Source of the DNA: Pseudovirgaria hyperparasitica
Lineage: Eukaryota > Ascomycota > Dothideomycetes > Acrospermales > Acrospermaceae
Assembly (NCBI RefSeq): GCF_010093815.1
Contig: NW_022985549.1
Span: 2,257,494 to 2,321,493, forward strand
DNA: 64,000 bases
Direction: 5' to 3'
This document shows positions 45,951-57,229 of the stretch, one piece after another; position 1 is the stretch's first letter, and the number at the start of each line of letters is the position of its first letter. Under the pieces are notes generated by a model, which worked only from the letters and a program-made list of their open reading frames with translations, made no database searches and was not told the DNA's origin. Position numbers and translations under genes: made by a program.

Positions 45951-46847
45951 TCAGTAGCCTTCCTCGTAGAAGACTAAGCAACGAACCTCAATCGACTGCC
46001 TTCCAGGCGCATCTGTTGGTGTTTCAGGGTCAACAAATGCGGTATGCGGTGTTCGCAGAGCCCTTCCGGCTTTGCCTCCTGGCCTGCCATCACCATGGCT
46101 ATCATAGCACTTGAGAAGCATCACCTGATCAGGAGTCATGTCCTTCTCATAGTAGAACTGATGCTTGTCACTCCCCGCGACGGCTAGTGTCTCGCCCTTG
46201 ACCTCGTAGCCTTCGGTGGTCTCCCAGCTGCTCGGGTCAGCAAGCTTCTCCTTGCCCCGGTCGTCATCGTCGACAACGCTGTCCTCACGCTTGGGATACA
46301 TTAGGTCGACCTTGATAAAGTCTGACGGACTAGTCGTTCGCCAGTCGATGACAGCAAGCGGGAAGTCGGATGCGGGATTCTCGATCGGGCGCCATACGTT
46401 AATGAGAGAGTAGCGGTTCTTTAACAACTCCTCCGCTTCATCACCGCAGTGCCGTCGTACACGTGTGTCAGCCGCATCGGGCGTCTGGTCAACATGGACA
46501 TTCTGCACAGGTTGCCTCGGGGCGTCCTTTGTGCGGCGGCGGATGGTGTGGTCAAAGATGACAACCTTCTTGACCCCGGGCAGGTGCTCTTTAAGGAGAG
46601 TCTCAACTTCGGCGTAGTAGCCGGTGCGGACTGCCTCTTCGTTGGTGAAGAGCTTCTCGGTGGCGGGCTTTGTGAGGACTTCGAATCCGGAGTTCTCGGT
46701 GGTGAATTCGGACTCACGGCCGCGAATGTTGTTCACAGGGCGTTCGTGGTCAAGTAGTTTGAATGAGCGACCTGGACCATCGACTTTGCCCCACGGCTTG
46801 CCCGTGTAGGAGGTTGGGTCAATATGCTTGAAGATTGAGCGAGTCAT
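45951..46847 (-). CDS. CmcJ/GA4-desaturase-like oxygenase
   Basis: A single exon of 298 aa. It matches the family named for 7-alpha-cephem-methoxylase CmcJ, gibberellin GA4 desaturase and fungal AsaB-like enzymes, whose members hydroxylate, desaturate or methoxylate small molecules, probably as Fe(II)/2-oxoglutarate-dependent oxygenases. Family blocks are VVIFDHTIRRR, QNVHVDQTPDAA (His-x-Asp pair), YSLINVWRPIENPASDFPLA, HQFYYEKDMTPDQVMLLKCY, TPHTAFVDPETPTDAPGRQS and IEVRCLVFYEE. These suggest His-x-Asp plus the later His as metal ligands and an Arg near the end as oxoglutarate clamp. No biosynthetic gene cluster surrounds it, so it may act in detoxification or in a dispersed pathway. Confidence 0.88.
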   Translation of the reverse strand: MTRSIFKHIDPTSYTGKPWGKVDGPGRSFKLLDHERPVNNIRGRESEFTTENSGFEVLTKPATEKLFTNEEAVRTGYYAEVETLLKEHLPGVKKVVIFDHTIRRRTKDAPRQPVQNVHVDQTPDAADTRVRRHCGDEAEELLKNRYSLINVWRPIENPASDFPLAVIDWRTTSPSDFIKVDLMYPKREDSVVDDDDRGKEKLADPSSWETTEGYEVKGETLAVAGSDKHQFYYEKDMTPDQVMLLKCYDSHGDGRPGGKAGRALRTPHTAFVDPETPTDAPGRQSIEVRCLVFYEEGY

Positions 46848-47545
46848 GTTCCTTTACTGTTAGATTCAGGTGTTGACTAGGTAGTATAGGGGATCAATGC
46901 TCAGAAGTAGAGTTTTCGAGATTTGAGTTTGTGATGAAAGTGGATGTGTGTGTCCGTTTTCATGAAATTGGGAGTATTTAAGATATCTACAGCGTCATCA
47001 TTCAGTTGCACCCGATTGGTAACTGAAGCTTGACTTACTAATTCAAAAGCACGCCTTTGCAGATGACACGAGGCCCCCCAGGAGAAAGCTCGGAGCAAAC
47101 TCGTGCAGAGCTCCTTTTGGCCGGTAGGGACCAGAGTTTGAACACACACTAAGCTTTAGCGACCCTGTCGCGGGCTCTATACTGTTTGTTCGACATAAGA
47201 CTAGAAGCTGTTGACAAATGTCAATCGAAAATGTTGAGAATATGAATAATGCGGATAGTAATCGCAAACCATTGCCCGAGGACAACATAGCAATCGTGTC
47301 ATAATAGTCGATAATCTACTATATACGATCTGTGATTTATACTATGCACTCCGTGAATGCTTGCAAACATTACGGCCATACCCCGCGTTAAGCTAAGGCA
47401 TGACGTCATCGGGGCCTATATTCTTATTACACTAGAGCTAACAAAAGAAAGCGTAAAACCTGATGAGTCAAGACGAGGACAACGCTGAACGCGTGTGTAC
47501 TCGTCGTGCAAAGTTTGAGGCGAGTGGAAAAATCAAAAAGAATGT
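46848..47545. other. Intergenic region upstream of CmcJ-like gene
   Basis: About 700 bp. Apart from the tRNA terminator listed separately, no gene is visible. Confidence 0.4.
47527..47545 (-). terminator. RNA polymerase III terminator of tRNA-Ser
   Basis: Just after the tRNA 3' end, the minus strand reads two short T runs (TTTTTGATTTTT), the standard Pol III stop signal. Confidence 0.75.
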
Positions 47546-47626
47546 CGACACGAACGAGATTCGAACTCGCGCTCCCGAAGGAACGGGCTTAGCAGGCCCG
47601 CGCGTTAACCACTCCGCCATCGTGCC
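47546..47626 (-). tRNA. tRNA-Ser (anticodon GCU)
   Basis: The 81-nt sequence folds as a class II tRNA with a long variable arm. The acceptor stem GGCACGA pairs with TCGTGTC (one G-U). The D arm starts TGGCGGAGTGG, the anticodon loop is CTGCTAA (anticodon GCT, reading AGC/AGU), the variable arm lies in CCCGTTCCTTCGGGA, and the T arm contains GTTCGAATC. No intron is present. The internal A box (TGGCGGAGTGGTTAA) and B box (GTTCGAATC) are intact. Confidence 0.95.
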
Positions 47627-48063
47627 ATTCCTGCTCACTTAAAGGCTTAGTAGTAATATACCTAGCAAAGATATCATTATTTGGCTGTTCAATATTTGTT
47701 TCCGGTGCACATACATTGCTTACATTTTTAGGTGTGCAGAGTTATAATTACGCCTGCCTTCGCATGGTGGAATGCTTCCTCAGAGCCTCGGTATCTTATG
47801 CGGCGCTAGTAAGTCCCAATAGCAACAATCGGCGGTTAGCTCCTTAAGCTCAACAGCTAGACTGCAACATCAGCCTCTGAGTGGTGACCATCAAAATGAT
47901 CGTCCGCTAAAGAGGGTCGAAGAACACAATCCCCGCATGTTCTGCGGATGTGGCGCGGCATGGTGTCAATGTTTACAAAAACATTTCAAGAATATGGAGT
48001 AGAAAGGCAGAGGGTCTCCCTCCCGACAAATGAGCGACAAAGCCATCCATTCACTCGAATACA
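47627..48063. other. tRNA 5' flank and hydrolase promoter
   Basis: About 440 bp. AT-rich next to the tRNA (47640-47720), then neutral sequence leading to the start at 48064. No other feature. Confidence 0.4.
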
Positions 48064-49364
48064 ATGGGTGTAATCACCATCCTGAGCGTAGCTACGCTAG
48101 CTGCGAAGTTAGCTTTTAGTAGTCCCCTGGAGACAAGACACGCGAACTGCAAAGCGGTTTCATTCAAAGTCTCTGGCTCGGCGTATAACCGTGATTTTTC
48201 ACAGCTCAGTCTCGCTGATCCGACGACAATCATTGAAGCGGGCGAAGCAGATATCCTGCCTAAGATCCTGACCAATGGAACGGAGACTATTGGGGGCTAC
48301 TACTGCGAGCCGACTGTCAAGAACGCAAATAATGGAAAACTTCAGGTCTTTGTAGGCTCCATAGGTACAGATCTGTATTTGATTCCGGCATTTCATGTGC
48401 TGACAGGTTCCTACAGGCACAACAAGGGATATGTGGAGTGGCTTGGGGGGAACGAACCTAGGAGTTCCAGCATATCAGCCCGAGAAATACTCCTGGATCG
48501 ACTATGCGAACAAGCAGGGCTATCCCACTCTTGCAACCGACCTTCCAGGCGACGGCACTTCCTCCAGATCAGAACCGATCCTGATTAACCAGGGGCCATA
48601 CACGTAAGTCCTCAACTCAATATCACTTTCCCTATTCACATCCCCTAACAACATCCAGCTACGACCTCATCCACGACCTCGCCGTGCAGCTCCGCGCCGG
48701 CACAACAAGCCAACTTCCCCACCCCTTCACCACGCTCATCTTTGTCGGCAATAGCTACGGCTCGGTGATCGGTAACAACATCGCAGCGCTCTACCCGTCC
48801 GACTTCGACGCCTTCGTCCTCACCGGGTTCTCCAAACGCATCGACCTCTCACTCCCCGGCGCCCTGCTCACCGCCCCTGTGCCAGGTGCGCTCTTCAACC
48901 CAGCTAAATACGCAACCTATGACCCCGCATACGTCGTCACGCCCATCGAAGCCACACGCACAGGCTCATTCTTCGGCGCACCGGACCAGGTCGACTTCGA
49001 CCCCGTGATGGCAAAGAAATGGTACACGACCCAGGACGTCATTGCGCTGGGCCAGTTGTTCAGCATCTATGTGCAAGGCATCACGGCGGCGCCGGGGTAT
49101 AAAGGGCGGGTGTTGGTGCTTACTGGCGAGCAGGATCAGATTTTCTGTGGGTTTGGAAATCCGGCGTTGGGTGTTGCGGCGTGTGGGAGTTTGTTGGAGG
49201 AGACGAAGGAGTTGTTTCCGGCGGCGGAGTATAGTTATCAGAGTGTGCCGCGGAGTGGGCATACGTTGATTCTGCATGATTCAGCGCAGAAGACGCTGGA
49301 TTATGCGCATCGGTTTTTGGCCGGTGCGAGGTTTGGAGTTTATGGGGTGGATATGGTGGTGTAG
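48064..49364 (+). CDS. Secreted alpha/beta-hydrolase
   Basis: Three exons (48064-48364, 48417-48603, 48659-49364) are joined across introns of 52 and 55 nt, giving 397 aa. The joins restore VFVGSIGTTRDMWSGLGGTN and YSWIDYANKQGYPTLATDLP, then QGPYTYDLIHDLAVQLRAG. MGVITILSVATLAAKLAFSS is a signal peptide. The catalytic triad is likely the Ser of FVGNSYGSVIGNN (nucleophile elbow), the Asp of LVLTGEQDQIFCG and the His of VPRSGHTLILHDSA. It belongs to the secreted alpha/beta-hydrolase group of filamentous fungi with unknown substrates (esterase or lipase-like activity is likely). In the first join a nearer acceptor (48406) was rejected because only the later one keeps the TRD-x-W block in frame. 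Confidence 0.87.
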
Positions 49365-49837
49365 GCTCTGGCATGTTGCACTTGCTCAGAATATGGAATA
49401 TGCTCAGATTGCAATTCGCACATAAATCAATGGATTGTGTCTATTGTATCATCGAGCTAAACATATTGACAAGACATCCCTGAGCGTCTTACCTTCTTTT
49501 GACTCTCGCCCCCTGAAACCGTCGTGTTAATTGCGTAATCGTAGAACATAAATTCGACCATACTATCATGGAAACAGAACGTTCTGCGCCATTATATTAC
49601 TAATACTCCTTCGTGATACACCCGCAGGCCGCATCATGAATTTCGACCCACGGCCTTGCTGACATATATCGTCGGCATGATGCCGAACAAGCCTCCACGA
49701 CCACCACAACAAGGAAAATATAAGAGACGCCAGACCCGACATAAGAAACACAGATTACAGAGCTGAATCCCAATTACATCCCCATTTCCAACCAATTTTT
49801 AAATTATATACATTCTATCCCAAGCATCCGTGACACC
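49365..49837. other. Intergenic region
   Basis: About 470 bp between two plus-strand genes. Likely 3' UTR plus the promoter of the Dabb gene (AT-rich TTTTTAAATTATATAC near 49795-49810). No gene. Confidence 0.4.
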
Positions 49838-50245
49838 ATGTCAGCACCACACATCGACAGAATCGTCCTCTTCAAAATCCCCCCTCAACACATCGACACC
49901 GTCATCCAAGCATACACCACAATGCGCAACACTGCCCGGAAAGTATGCCTCAAGCCATGATTTTTTGAAAGAGAAAAAATATTGACACATGCACAGTCTG
50001 ATAAACCATATATCATCCGCGCCTTTGCATGCCGTCTGCACACCAACACCCCCAGCCACGGCTTCACAGTCGCTGCACAAACGCGATTCGCGAATGCGGA
50101 GGACGTGATGTATTACAACGAGCAGTGTGAGGCGCACGCGAAGTTGAAGGGCATAGTGGCGCCGCTGATAGATGCGCCGAGCTTGGCGGATGGGATGTTG
50201 GTTGTTGCGGCGGATGGGAATGCGGAGAGTGAAGGTGTTGTGTGA
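49838..50245 (+). CDS. Dabb (stress-responsive A/B barrel) protein
   Basis: Two exons (49838-49942 and 49997-50245) are joined in phase 0 across a 54-nt intron (GTATGC donor, CACAG acceptor), giving 117 aa. The pattern HIDRIVLFKIPPQHIDTVIQ, then YIIRAFACRLHTNTPSHGFT, VAAQTRFANAEDVMYYNEQC and EAHAKLKGIVAPLIDAPSL is that of the dimeric ferredoxin-like Dabb fold. It includes the 'H-x-VLFK' start and the 'D-x-YxxHxxH' block, here YYNEQCEAHAKL. Fungal members occur as small stress-response or secondary-metabolism proteins. The exact function is unknown. Confidence 0.87.
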
Positions 50246-50916
50246 GAGGAAACTTGCTGCTTCTTGGTGTTCTGTGGGTTTGTACATTCAATCTGGTCGT
50301 GAGGAGGACTCAAGTCCAGTGTGTTGGTGTTTAGTGGATTCTTAGAGGGGGCTCAGGAGCGGCGCCATGTCAGTGTTACAGAATTGGGAAAGTATATATG
50401 GTGGATGGTACAGGATTCATTCAAGATGACCTGCAAGACTTCTGGAAACTTGGACCGCCATGTATACTTCAGATCAAGAAGATGATTGGGCCACGGAATA
50501 CATCTCACACTTTCTTCAGTATCGTTACGAGATAGATGTATAATGGGACTTTTGTGTAGCAACGAGGGATAATTAGATCTATATATTGAGAAACACTGTA
50601 TTCAAGACCAATGCCACTTCTGTACTATGATGAAACCTTATAGTGTAGATGCTCCTATTGCATTATATCTTGCTTTAATTTCCTATATAGGATCAATACT
50701 ACGATTATCTCAAGGTAGTACATAATCTTTTCTCTACTATACTGTAGTACTTTTCCTAAAACTTATGTCATATAAATGGCGCACGTAGTGCAACCAGTGG
50801 CTACATGCTCATTAACGTCGCTCTACATCTGGAATGCGTATATGTTCATATGAAATATGAGCAAGCAAGTATATAAATCCCATTCAGTTCGCACCCCTCA
50901 CACATCACTCCTGCCC
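50246..50916. other. Convergent intergenic region, AT-rich in part
   Basis: About 670 bp. From 50560 to 50790 the sequence is AT-rich with short repeats resembling the 2.3-2.6 kb tract, possibly the same decayed repeat family. No gene is visible. Confidence 0.4.
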
Positions 50917-52100
50917 TCAATCCCTCTTCCCCGTCCCAGTGCTAACCCCATACCCATACCCTCCATACCCAGCATATCCGTTCTTCGCCGTCCCATTTCC
51001 ATGCTGCGGCAGCCCCCCAGCTCCATACCCATACCCACCCAAACCATTCCCAACCTTATCCTTCGCATAGCGCTGCAACCTCCTCGGCAGCGCAACGCCT
51101 CTGAAATACGCAATACACACCGCCGTCGCCGCGCCCGCACTCAGCAAGCAATACACGAGCGTGCTCAGGAAAATATGGCCGCCCACACCGGCCCAGCCAC
51201 TCGGTAAGACGGGGCTCGGATACCAGCGCACGCTGAAATGTAGTGTCAATGCATCGCCGATGATGACCTTTGTGTGGCGCGTGCCGCTGGAGACGGAGTA
51301 TGCAGATGCTGCGTCGATTGTGCCGGGGGATGTAGATTTTGGCGCGGCGTGGAGGAGGAGGTTGAGGTAGTTTGCGACGTGGACGTGGGAGAGTTGGAGG
51401 GTGCCGGTGAGGGCGACGACGAGAGGAGTGTAGAGCGTTGATTGCGAGCCAAGGGCGCCGACTTGGTTGTTTGTGGAGTCGACGGGGATGGCGATGGATG
51501 ATGAAGAGTCGGGGGTGAGAGGGCGGGTGGGGATGCGGCAGGTCAGGGGAGCGTCATTGTGAATGTAGAATTCGAGGAGGTGGAAGAAGGGGTCGGAGAT
51601 GAAGTCGAGAGTGCAATTGATTTCTATGAGAGCGCAGAGTTAGCGAGAGATGCTTCGAGAAGACACGAAAATTTATGTGGGAGTGTGGTACAGTCGCTGT
51701 CTCACCTTTATCAACGCCAAATGCTAGTTCGAGCGGCCGTCCTGTCTCGCTACAGGTCGGGAAGTCGATGTACTGTAGCTGTCCCAATTCATCCGTGATC
51801 TGTGTCACGACATGAGCAGTGTTTCTATTCGGTTGGCGTCTTGAGGCTTACATGTTCGCCTGTATCTCTGCAGCATTGCGTTAGCGCTTCTCTCAATGTT
51901 GGAGCGCTGCCGCATGCCACTCACATTGTTCTGTTCAGACACGTCACCGGTATCGCTTGACCAATTTTATATGCCGTCTTCTCTTGTTCTTTCAGCGGTT
52001 GTTGCTCGGATGCGGCCGCGGCGAGGTACGCGTGAAAAGATAGTAGGCTCGTGAGCAAAATGGAGAGGGAGGGAAAGGAGGTGATGGCGCGGTGTGCCAT
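50917..52100 (-). CDS. ER/cell-surface single-pass membrane protein, with microexon
   Basis: Four exons (51925-52100, 51852-51867, 51706-51799, 50917-51623) are joined across introns of 57, 52 and 82 nt, giving 330 aa. The second exon is only 16 nt and joins in phase to give CLNRTIDTGEHITDELGQLQ. The start MAHRAITSFPSLSILLTSLL is a signal peptide. A lumenal beta-rich domain has conserved-looking cysteines (TCLNRT, FPTCSETG, INCTLDF, LTCRIP). One transmembrane helix, IFLSTLVYCLLSAGAATAVC, lies at about residues 250-270, and the cytoplasmic tail is Gly/Tyr-rich (GLGGYGYGAGGL, GYAGYGGYGYGV). I recognise it as a conserved ascomycete membrane protein of unknown function. The Gly/Tyr tail may mediate assembly. 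Confidence 0.82.
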
Positions 52101-52585
52101 GGTGGCGGCTACAGGTGGATGGTGAACCGCACTGGTTCGAGGCGGAGGAGAAAGAGGAGGATCGGCAATAGATATAAGGCCTACGACGCTCTTCGACACA
52201 TATCAGAATATGAATGCCGAGCTGTTGCGTCTCAATTGCTCGACGTGGTGTCTTTTTAGGACGGGAGTTTAATCTGAATCCGGGGTCCAGATATGTCCCA
52301 AGGGTCCAGGCCACCGGATCATACATCAACCAATCGGATTGCGCCAACTGCTCAACGCACGCGTCGGGGACAGGCCAACACGTTTTCTTCTTGAATCCGA
52401 GAAAGATCACATAGCATCGCTTGTCAAAAATACGATATGGAATAAAAATAGCTATGCGGGTATCGACAAATTGAAATATGTACGCTGTGCAGTCCTCTTG
52501 GTGAGCATCCCAAGTATAGTATAGACAAGAAGCCCTAAGTAGTCTCTCCCCCAAGTCCTTTCCAAGACTCTGTTCGACAGTTTCC
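52101..52585. other. Intergenic region
   Basis: About 480 bp. An open minus-strand frame crosses most of it (see rejected list) but no family is recognised; promoter and 3' UTR sequence is the likelier reading. Confidence 0.35.
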
Positions 52586-55155
52586 TCAGACAGCAAAATA
52601 GCCAATGGTTTCCGGAAACACTGTGTCTATTAGCAGTGATACACGCCGAGGGATTGATGTGAGAACTTACCATTCTCGTTATCGGAGTATCTAGCGATGC
52701 TCTGACCGTTCCTCACAATCATGCTCTGCGATCCAATTGTGCTAAGAGCATACACACGAATGTTTGTGGAAGGACCCTCAATCAGCACCATCTGCGATTG
52801 ACAATCAGAGTTACCAGGATTATTGCTGCACGTGGTCGAGTAGTTGTTGAAGAAAGAGTAGAAGCCGGCGCCGTAGAAGAAAAGATTCTTGGCGTTGTTG
52901 ATGCGCAGACCAAGAGCATCACAATTACCGCTCTGGCAGTTAGAGTAGTTTGGATCTTGATTATTATTGAATGGGAAAGGCTGGTTACGGACGTCGGGGT
53001 TTGGTTGCCAGTAGGGGGTCTCGGTCTGGAGGAATGTGGAGAATACATCAGCGGTGTTGACGATGTTGTACTGGTACAGAGCGTGGTGCTCTACACCGGA
53101 GCCGTACAGCCACGTATTGCCACCTTCGATCAAGAGGCCACGGCCTGTGTAGATTGTGATCTGGGTGGACTGACCCTCATCGAGATCATGATCCGCGGTC
53201 CAGAGCCAGCTGTTCTCGATGTAAGCACCCTTGGCGGACGATGTGATGTGCATGCTCATATAGGCAGCCATGCAGTTCTTGTTCACACCAGCGTTCTTTG
53301 GGCAGTTTCCGACAGACTGGTTGGACCCAGCGAAGCCACCGATGCGAGTGTGGACATCCCACATACCACTTCCACGGGCGGCATTGAGATTCCACTCAAT
53401 CATCTTTGCACCAGCAGTAGTGCCCTGTGTGCTAAGAATCATATCTGACCACTCAATGGTACCCGATTGACCAGACGTACCGACCTGTACAACAGCTTTG
53501 GGGTTGTTGACGTCGTTGAAGTAGGAGCCTGTCGCCATGATGACGGGGAACGCCTCACCCACAACCCGCGTGTTTGGCGGAAAGGTGATAGTCTTGGTGA
53601 CCTTGTAAGTACCTTGGTCAAAGTACACGATCTTGTTGTTGGAAGCGGCACTGTTGATAGCATTCTGAATAGCTGTGCTGTCATCGGTAGATCCGTCGCC
53701 CTTGGCACCGGCGCTGCGAATGCTGACGAAATCAGAAACTGGATTGCTGGCATAAAATGGCTTTGACTTGAAGTAATAATTGTTACCACTGCCAAGAAGA
53801 CCAGTGGAGCGGGATGCAGGAGTGAAAGACCCTTGGGTATTCTGAGGACCGGTGGGAGTATATTGGTGCCCTTGTTTCCAGCCACCAATCGTCGTACTAC
53901 CACCACCAAGTACATTTCCATTGGGACTCTTCACGCCCACACCGACGTTAGAGAGCGCAACGTTCTCGATGTTCAAGCTGCCGGCGGATGGAGGACTGGA
54001 ACTTGAAGTCCAGGCAGTGTTGACAAACGTTGGGCAGTTGGTGATGGTGCTGTCGATGATATTGACTGACCCAACGTTCTGGTTGGTGGATCCGCCGTTG
54101 GCAATGTCAAAGGCGGTCTGACAATTGGAAATCTTCATTTGCTGGTAGGTGAATCCCCAGCTCCAGATTTGAGAGACACCAGTGATAGCGCCATCGATGG
54201 TCACACCACGAACGGAAAATTGCTGATTACCAACATTCAAGCCGTAAAGACCACCAGTAATAGTGAGGTCATTCATCCAGCCACCGGAACCTTTTATCAC
54301 GTTAGATCCAAACACCTCATGAGGATCGTTCTATAACTCACCATTCTCAATGAAGATGCCCTGCTGTTGCGAGTTTGATGCCTTGGTCATCTTGATTTGA
54401 ATGTTCTGGAGACTAGTGGCTTGAGAGACAGCCCAGTGGATACCGGTAGCAGCCGTAGCAGCCGGAACAGGAGTCAAGTCAATGATAAAGTTGCGGATCT
54501 GGCGGAAGAAAACATTGGTTGACGTCCATCCTTGAGCTCCACCACTTTGATACGGATTGGCATCGATCACTCCCAGACCTTGAAAGTTCGAAGTGGCCTT
54601 GAGCACGGGAAGAGAATTTGGGTTACCAATCATCATAGTGTTGTAGTATTGGATGATGGATTGGGAGACCACATAGGTTCCAGCCGGAAAGTATACAACA
54701 GCAGGGGAGACGGTAGAAGACTGGCAGTTTCCTGGTCCACAACGACCCCCATCGCTGATAGCACGATTAATGGCAGCAGTATCATCAGTCACCCCGTCAC
54801 CTGTTATCTGTTAGCGATTGTATTCATACAATAAGCATATAAACAAACCTTTGGCACCGTAGTCCGCCACCACGTTCCTCCATACCTTGTATCCGCTTGG
54901 GTTTGAGTTGAAGGCGGATCGTCCCTGCTTGGCGATGTCCTTCATCCAGTACCCAACATCCTGAGCATGTATATCCGACTCTATGCGAAAATCTACAGTT
55001 GGAGTGGCCGCAGGCTGAATGGCTGGAGCGGTAGCAGAAGTATAGTTCTCGAAATTTCCAGCCGTCAAGGCCTGCTGCACAAAGGCGCTGACTTGAGGCA
55101 AGTCAACGAGAGCCTGAGCTCCCGCCGCCAAGGCAAGGAAAGGGAGATAACGCAT
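52586..55155 (-). CDS. GH55 exo-beta-1,3-glucanase
   Basis: Four exons (54849-55155, 54342-54800, 52671-54290, 52586-52620) are joined across introns of 48, 51 and 50 nt, giving 806 aa. The last 35-nt exon supplies the end VFPETIGYFAV. MRYLPFLALAAGAQALVDLP is a signal peptide. Two right-handed beta-helix modules follow, starting at GAKGDGVTDDTAAINRAISD and GAKGDGSTDDSTAIQNAINS. The GH55 active-site region includes YIENSWLWTADHDLDEG and YGSGVEHHALYQYN. The enzyme would release glucose or gentiobiose from laminarin-type glucans outside the cell, for nutrition, wall remodelling or mycoparasitism. Length and module order fit the family. Cys-rich LRINN...CDALG and CSNNPGNSDC loops could pair as disulphides. 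Confidence 0.93.
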
Positions 55156-57229
55156 AATGAAGAAGATAGCCAGGAAGAATGGAAAATGATACTGCCTGTA
55201 TCCGTCGAGTACAAATCACCAGGACAAGTGTGCGGACTTAATCTCATCATGCCATACGGGGTATATATCCAATCTTATACATAAATGCAAGGACATGCGG
55301 AGATATCACGCCGCAAGCCACTGCCAATCTTCCAGCAGAGAGTTCAGGCACGCGAAGCACGTCCTTTGGGTCGGGAAGGACTGATCGTCGCCGTCCGTGT
55401 CTAGTATGAGCTGGCGTTGACCAGCTGTCCAATGTCCTGGTGAGCGAACATCTTAGCCGCAATGAGTGGCCATTGGATGGGTCGCAGATGAATCGCTCGT
55501 CCGTGTGAATCGGCTGGGCAAACTAGCTCAGGGTGCCATCACCCACATCGCAGTGTGGCTTTGTTACTACTACTTGGCTTCTTGGTGCCCTGTATCTCCT
55601 TGGGTCAGAAGAGGTCATAAGGGCATTCATTCAGACTTTTTCTCGGAGCAGACTTCGAAGCGACATAGAAGCCAACAGGATAGGCTGGGAGCAGCGAGTC
55701 GGCGCGTATAAGCAACAGACGCCATTCCTGTGCAGGGTGGTACTACAGGGAGCCTTGCAAGTAGTTCGCCGTGTTGTATGCGCATGAGGTTGCATATTCT
55801 TACCACATGGCTGTCTTGAAGTCTTCCCCAGATTTTCCTTTGAAAAGATTCAAGAGGTGGTGGGGCTGGTGCAGGTGGTGGCTTTCAGGGGTTGACTGGC
55901 CACCCGCCTCGCCCAGTGCGGCAGGTGCGCTGCCCTAAATCGCCCAGCTGTTGTTGTCTTGTGATCCATCACCGTACTATTCACGCCTCTCATTCATCAT
56001 TCTATTATTCACGAACCCATCTCATCAGCATGCGCTCCTTGCCTTGAGCTCCCTTGATTTGACTAATATGTTTGCACGGCAGCCATCGTGCTGTATCATC
56101 CTCCCGACCGTTTCCCCCGCTCGCCGCCGTCTCCAGAGGCGTTGTCCGGTGTATACTATAATAGTGCATCATGCGCTCGTCAAATCGTCTCAATACCAGG
56201 GTCCGGAATGTAACTACGCACAGTCTTGTAGGCTGAACTGTATGGCAAAAGATACTTCTCCATTGCGCCAAGCTGTTCTTTTCCATCCGCCCTATACACA
56301 GAGTACAAGTCATCATCTCAGCGCAACGCCAGCTGGCATCAGATCTCTCCACAGCATGTGTAAAGACATTCAAGTGCAACGCGTAACGCCACATTGCGAA
56401 CCTGGCCGAGGCAGTTGTTCTTTGTGTTATGGGCAGATGCGGAGAGGCATCTCGAAGTAGTACAGAGCCTCTATACTTTGCTGCTGATATGTGCCAGCTG
56501 CCATCACCTGCCTGGTCGAGAAAACACCCCGAAAGTGATTTTACCTGGTCCTGGTTCCAGGTAGCATCACACAGCGACAATCTGTAAGTGCATAGGATAA
56601 TTAATAGGGCTGAACGGCTAGGTCTCACTCGCTGCCACGTAAGGACTCAAGCTATGGTTGGATATGCACTAGTACTTCACGGTGGTGTCGATATAATGAT
56701 AGCCAATCACATTGAGTTGCCACAGCCTGAATGTTGGAATATCACAATTACTGCCGAACACGGACCAGAATGGATATGCTTTTTGCTGCTTCATCAAAGT
56801 TTGGAGGCTTGTAGGTAGTTACCTTTGTTCTCATTCGTGGAACAGATCTTCATTCCATGGAGTGTTGATCGATTCGGTTAAGATGATCGACATCGCGCCC
56901 TGAAGATCCCCTGTTCCTTTCGTCTAGGCTACGCCGTGATGTTGTGCCTCCTTACGGACGACGTTAAGCTCTTAGTATCATGCCTTCATTTGCTGTCTGT
57001 TGGACTAAAATGTTGTAGACTAGATTCCTGATAGACGGGAACATACGATTTTGTAACATACTAGCTTTCTCCCTTTTAATTTACATGTCGAGCTGATAAT
57101 ACGAGGGACAGTGTGCGAGCTTCCGTTATACCGAAAAAAGCAACCATACGTAATTAACCAGCACTTTCGATGCGACTAATGTGGAGACGTACAAAGATGA
57201 ACATAGGGCGACCAAAGTCTAGCCACCTC
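55156..57229. other. 2-kb intergenic region upstream of GH55 gene
   Basis: No supportable gene. The 5' half, near 55250-55300, includes a GTATATATCC element about 110 bp before the GH55 start that could be its TATA region. The open frames at 55951-56628 are on both strands and lack motifs. Around 57070-57180 the sequence is AT-rich, near the stop of the next gene. Confidence 0.4.

Noticed and set aside
51967-52605. 212-aa minus-strand frame
   Set aside because: It overlaps the start of the membrane-protein gene in another register and covers its promoter. A short real gene at 52200-52600 is possible but nothing supports it.
56005-56628. 207-aa minus-strand frame
   Set aside because: No family motif; overlapped by a 169-aa plus-strand frame; looks like chance.
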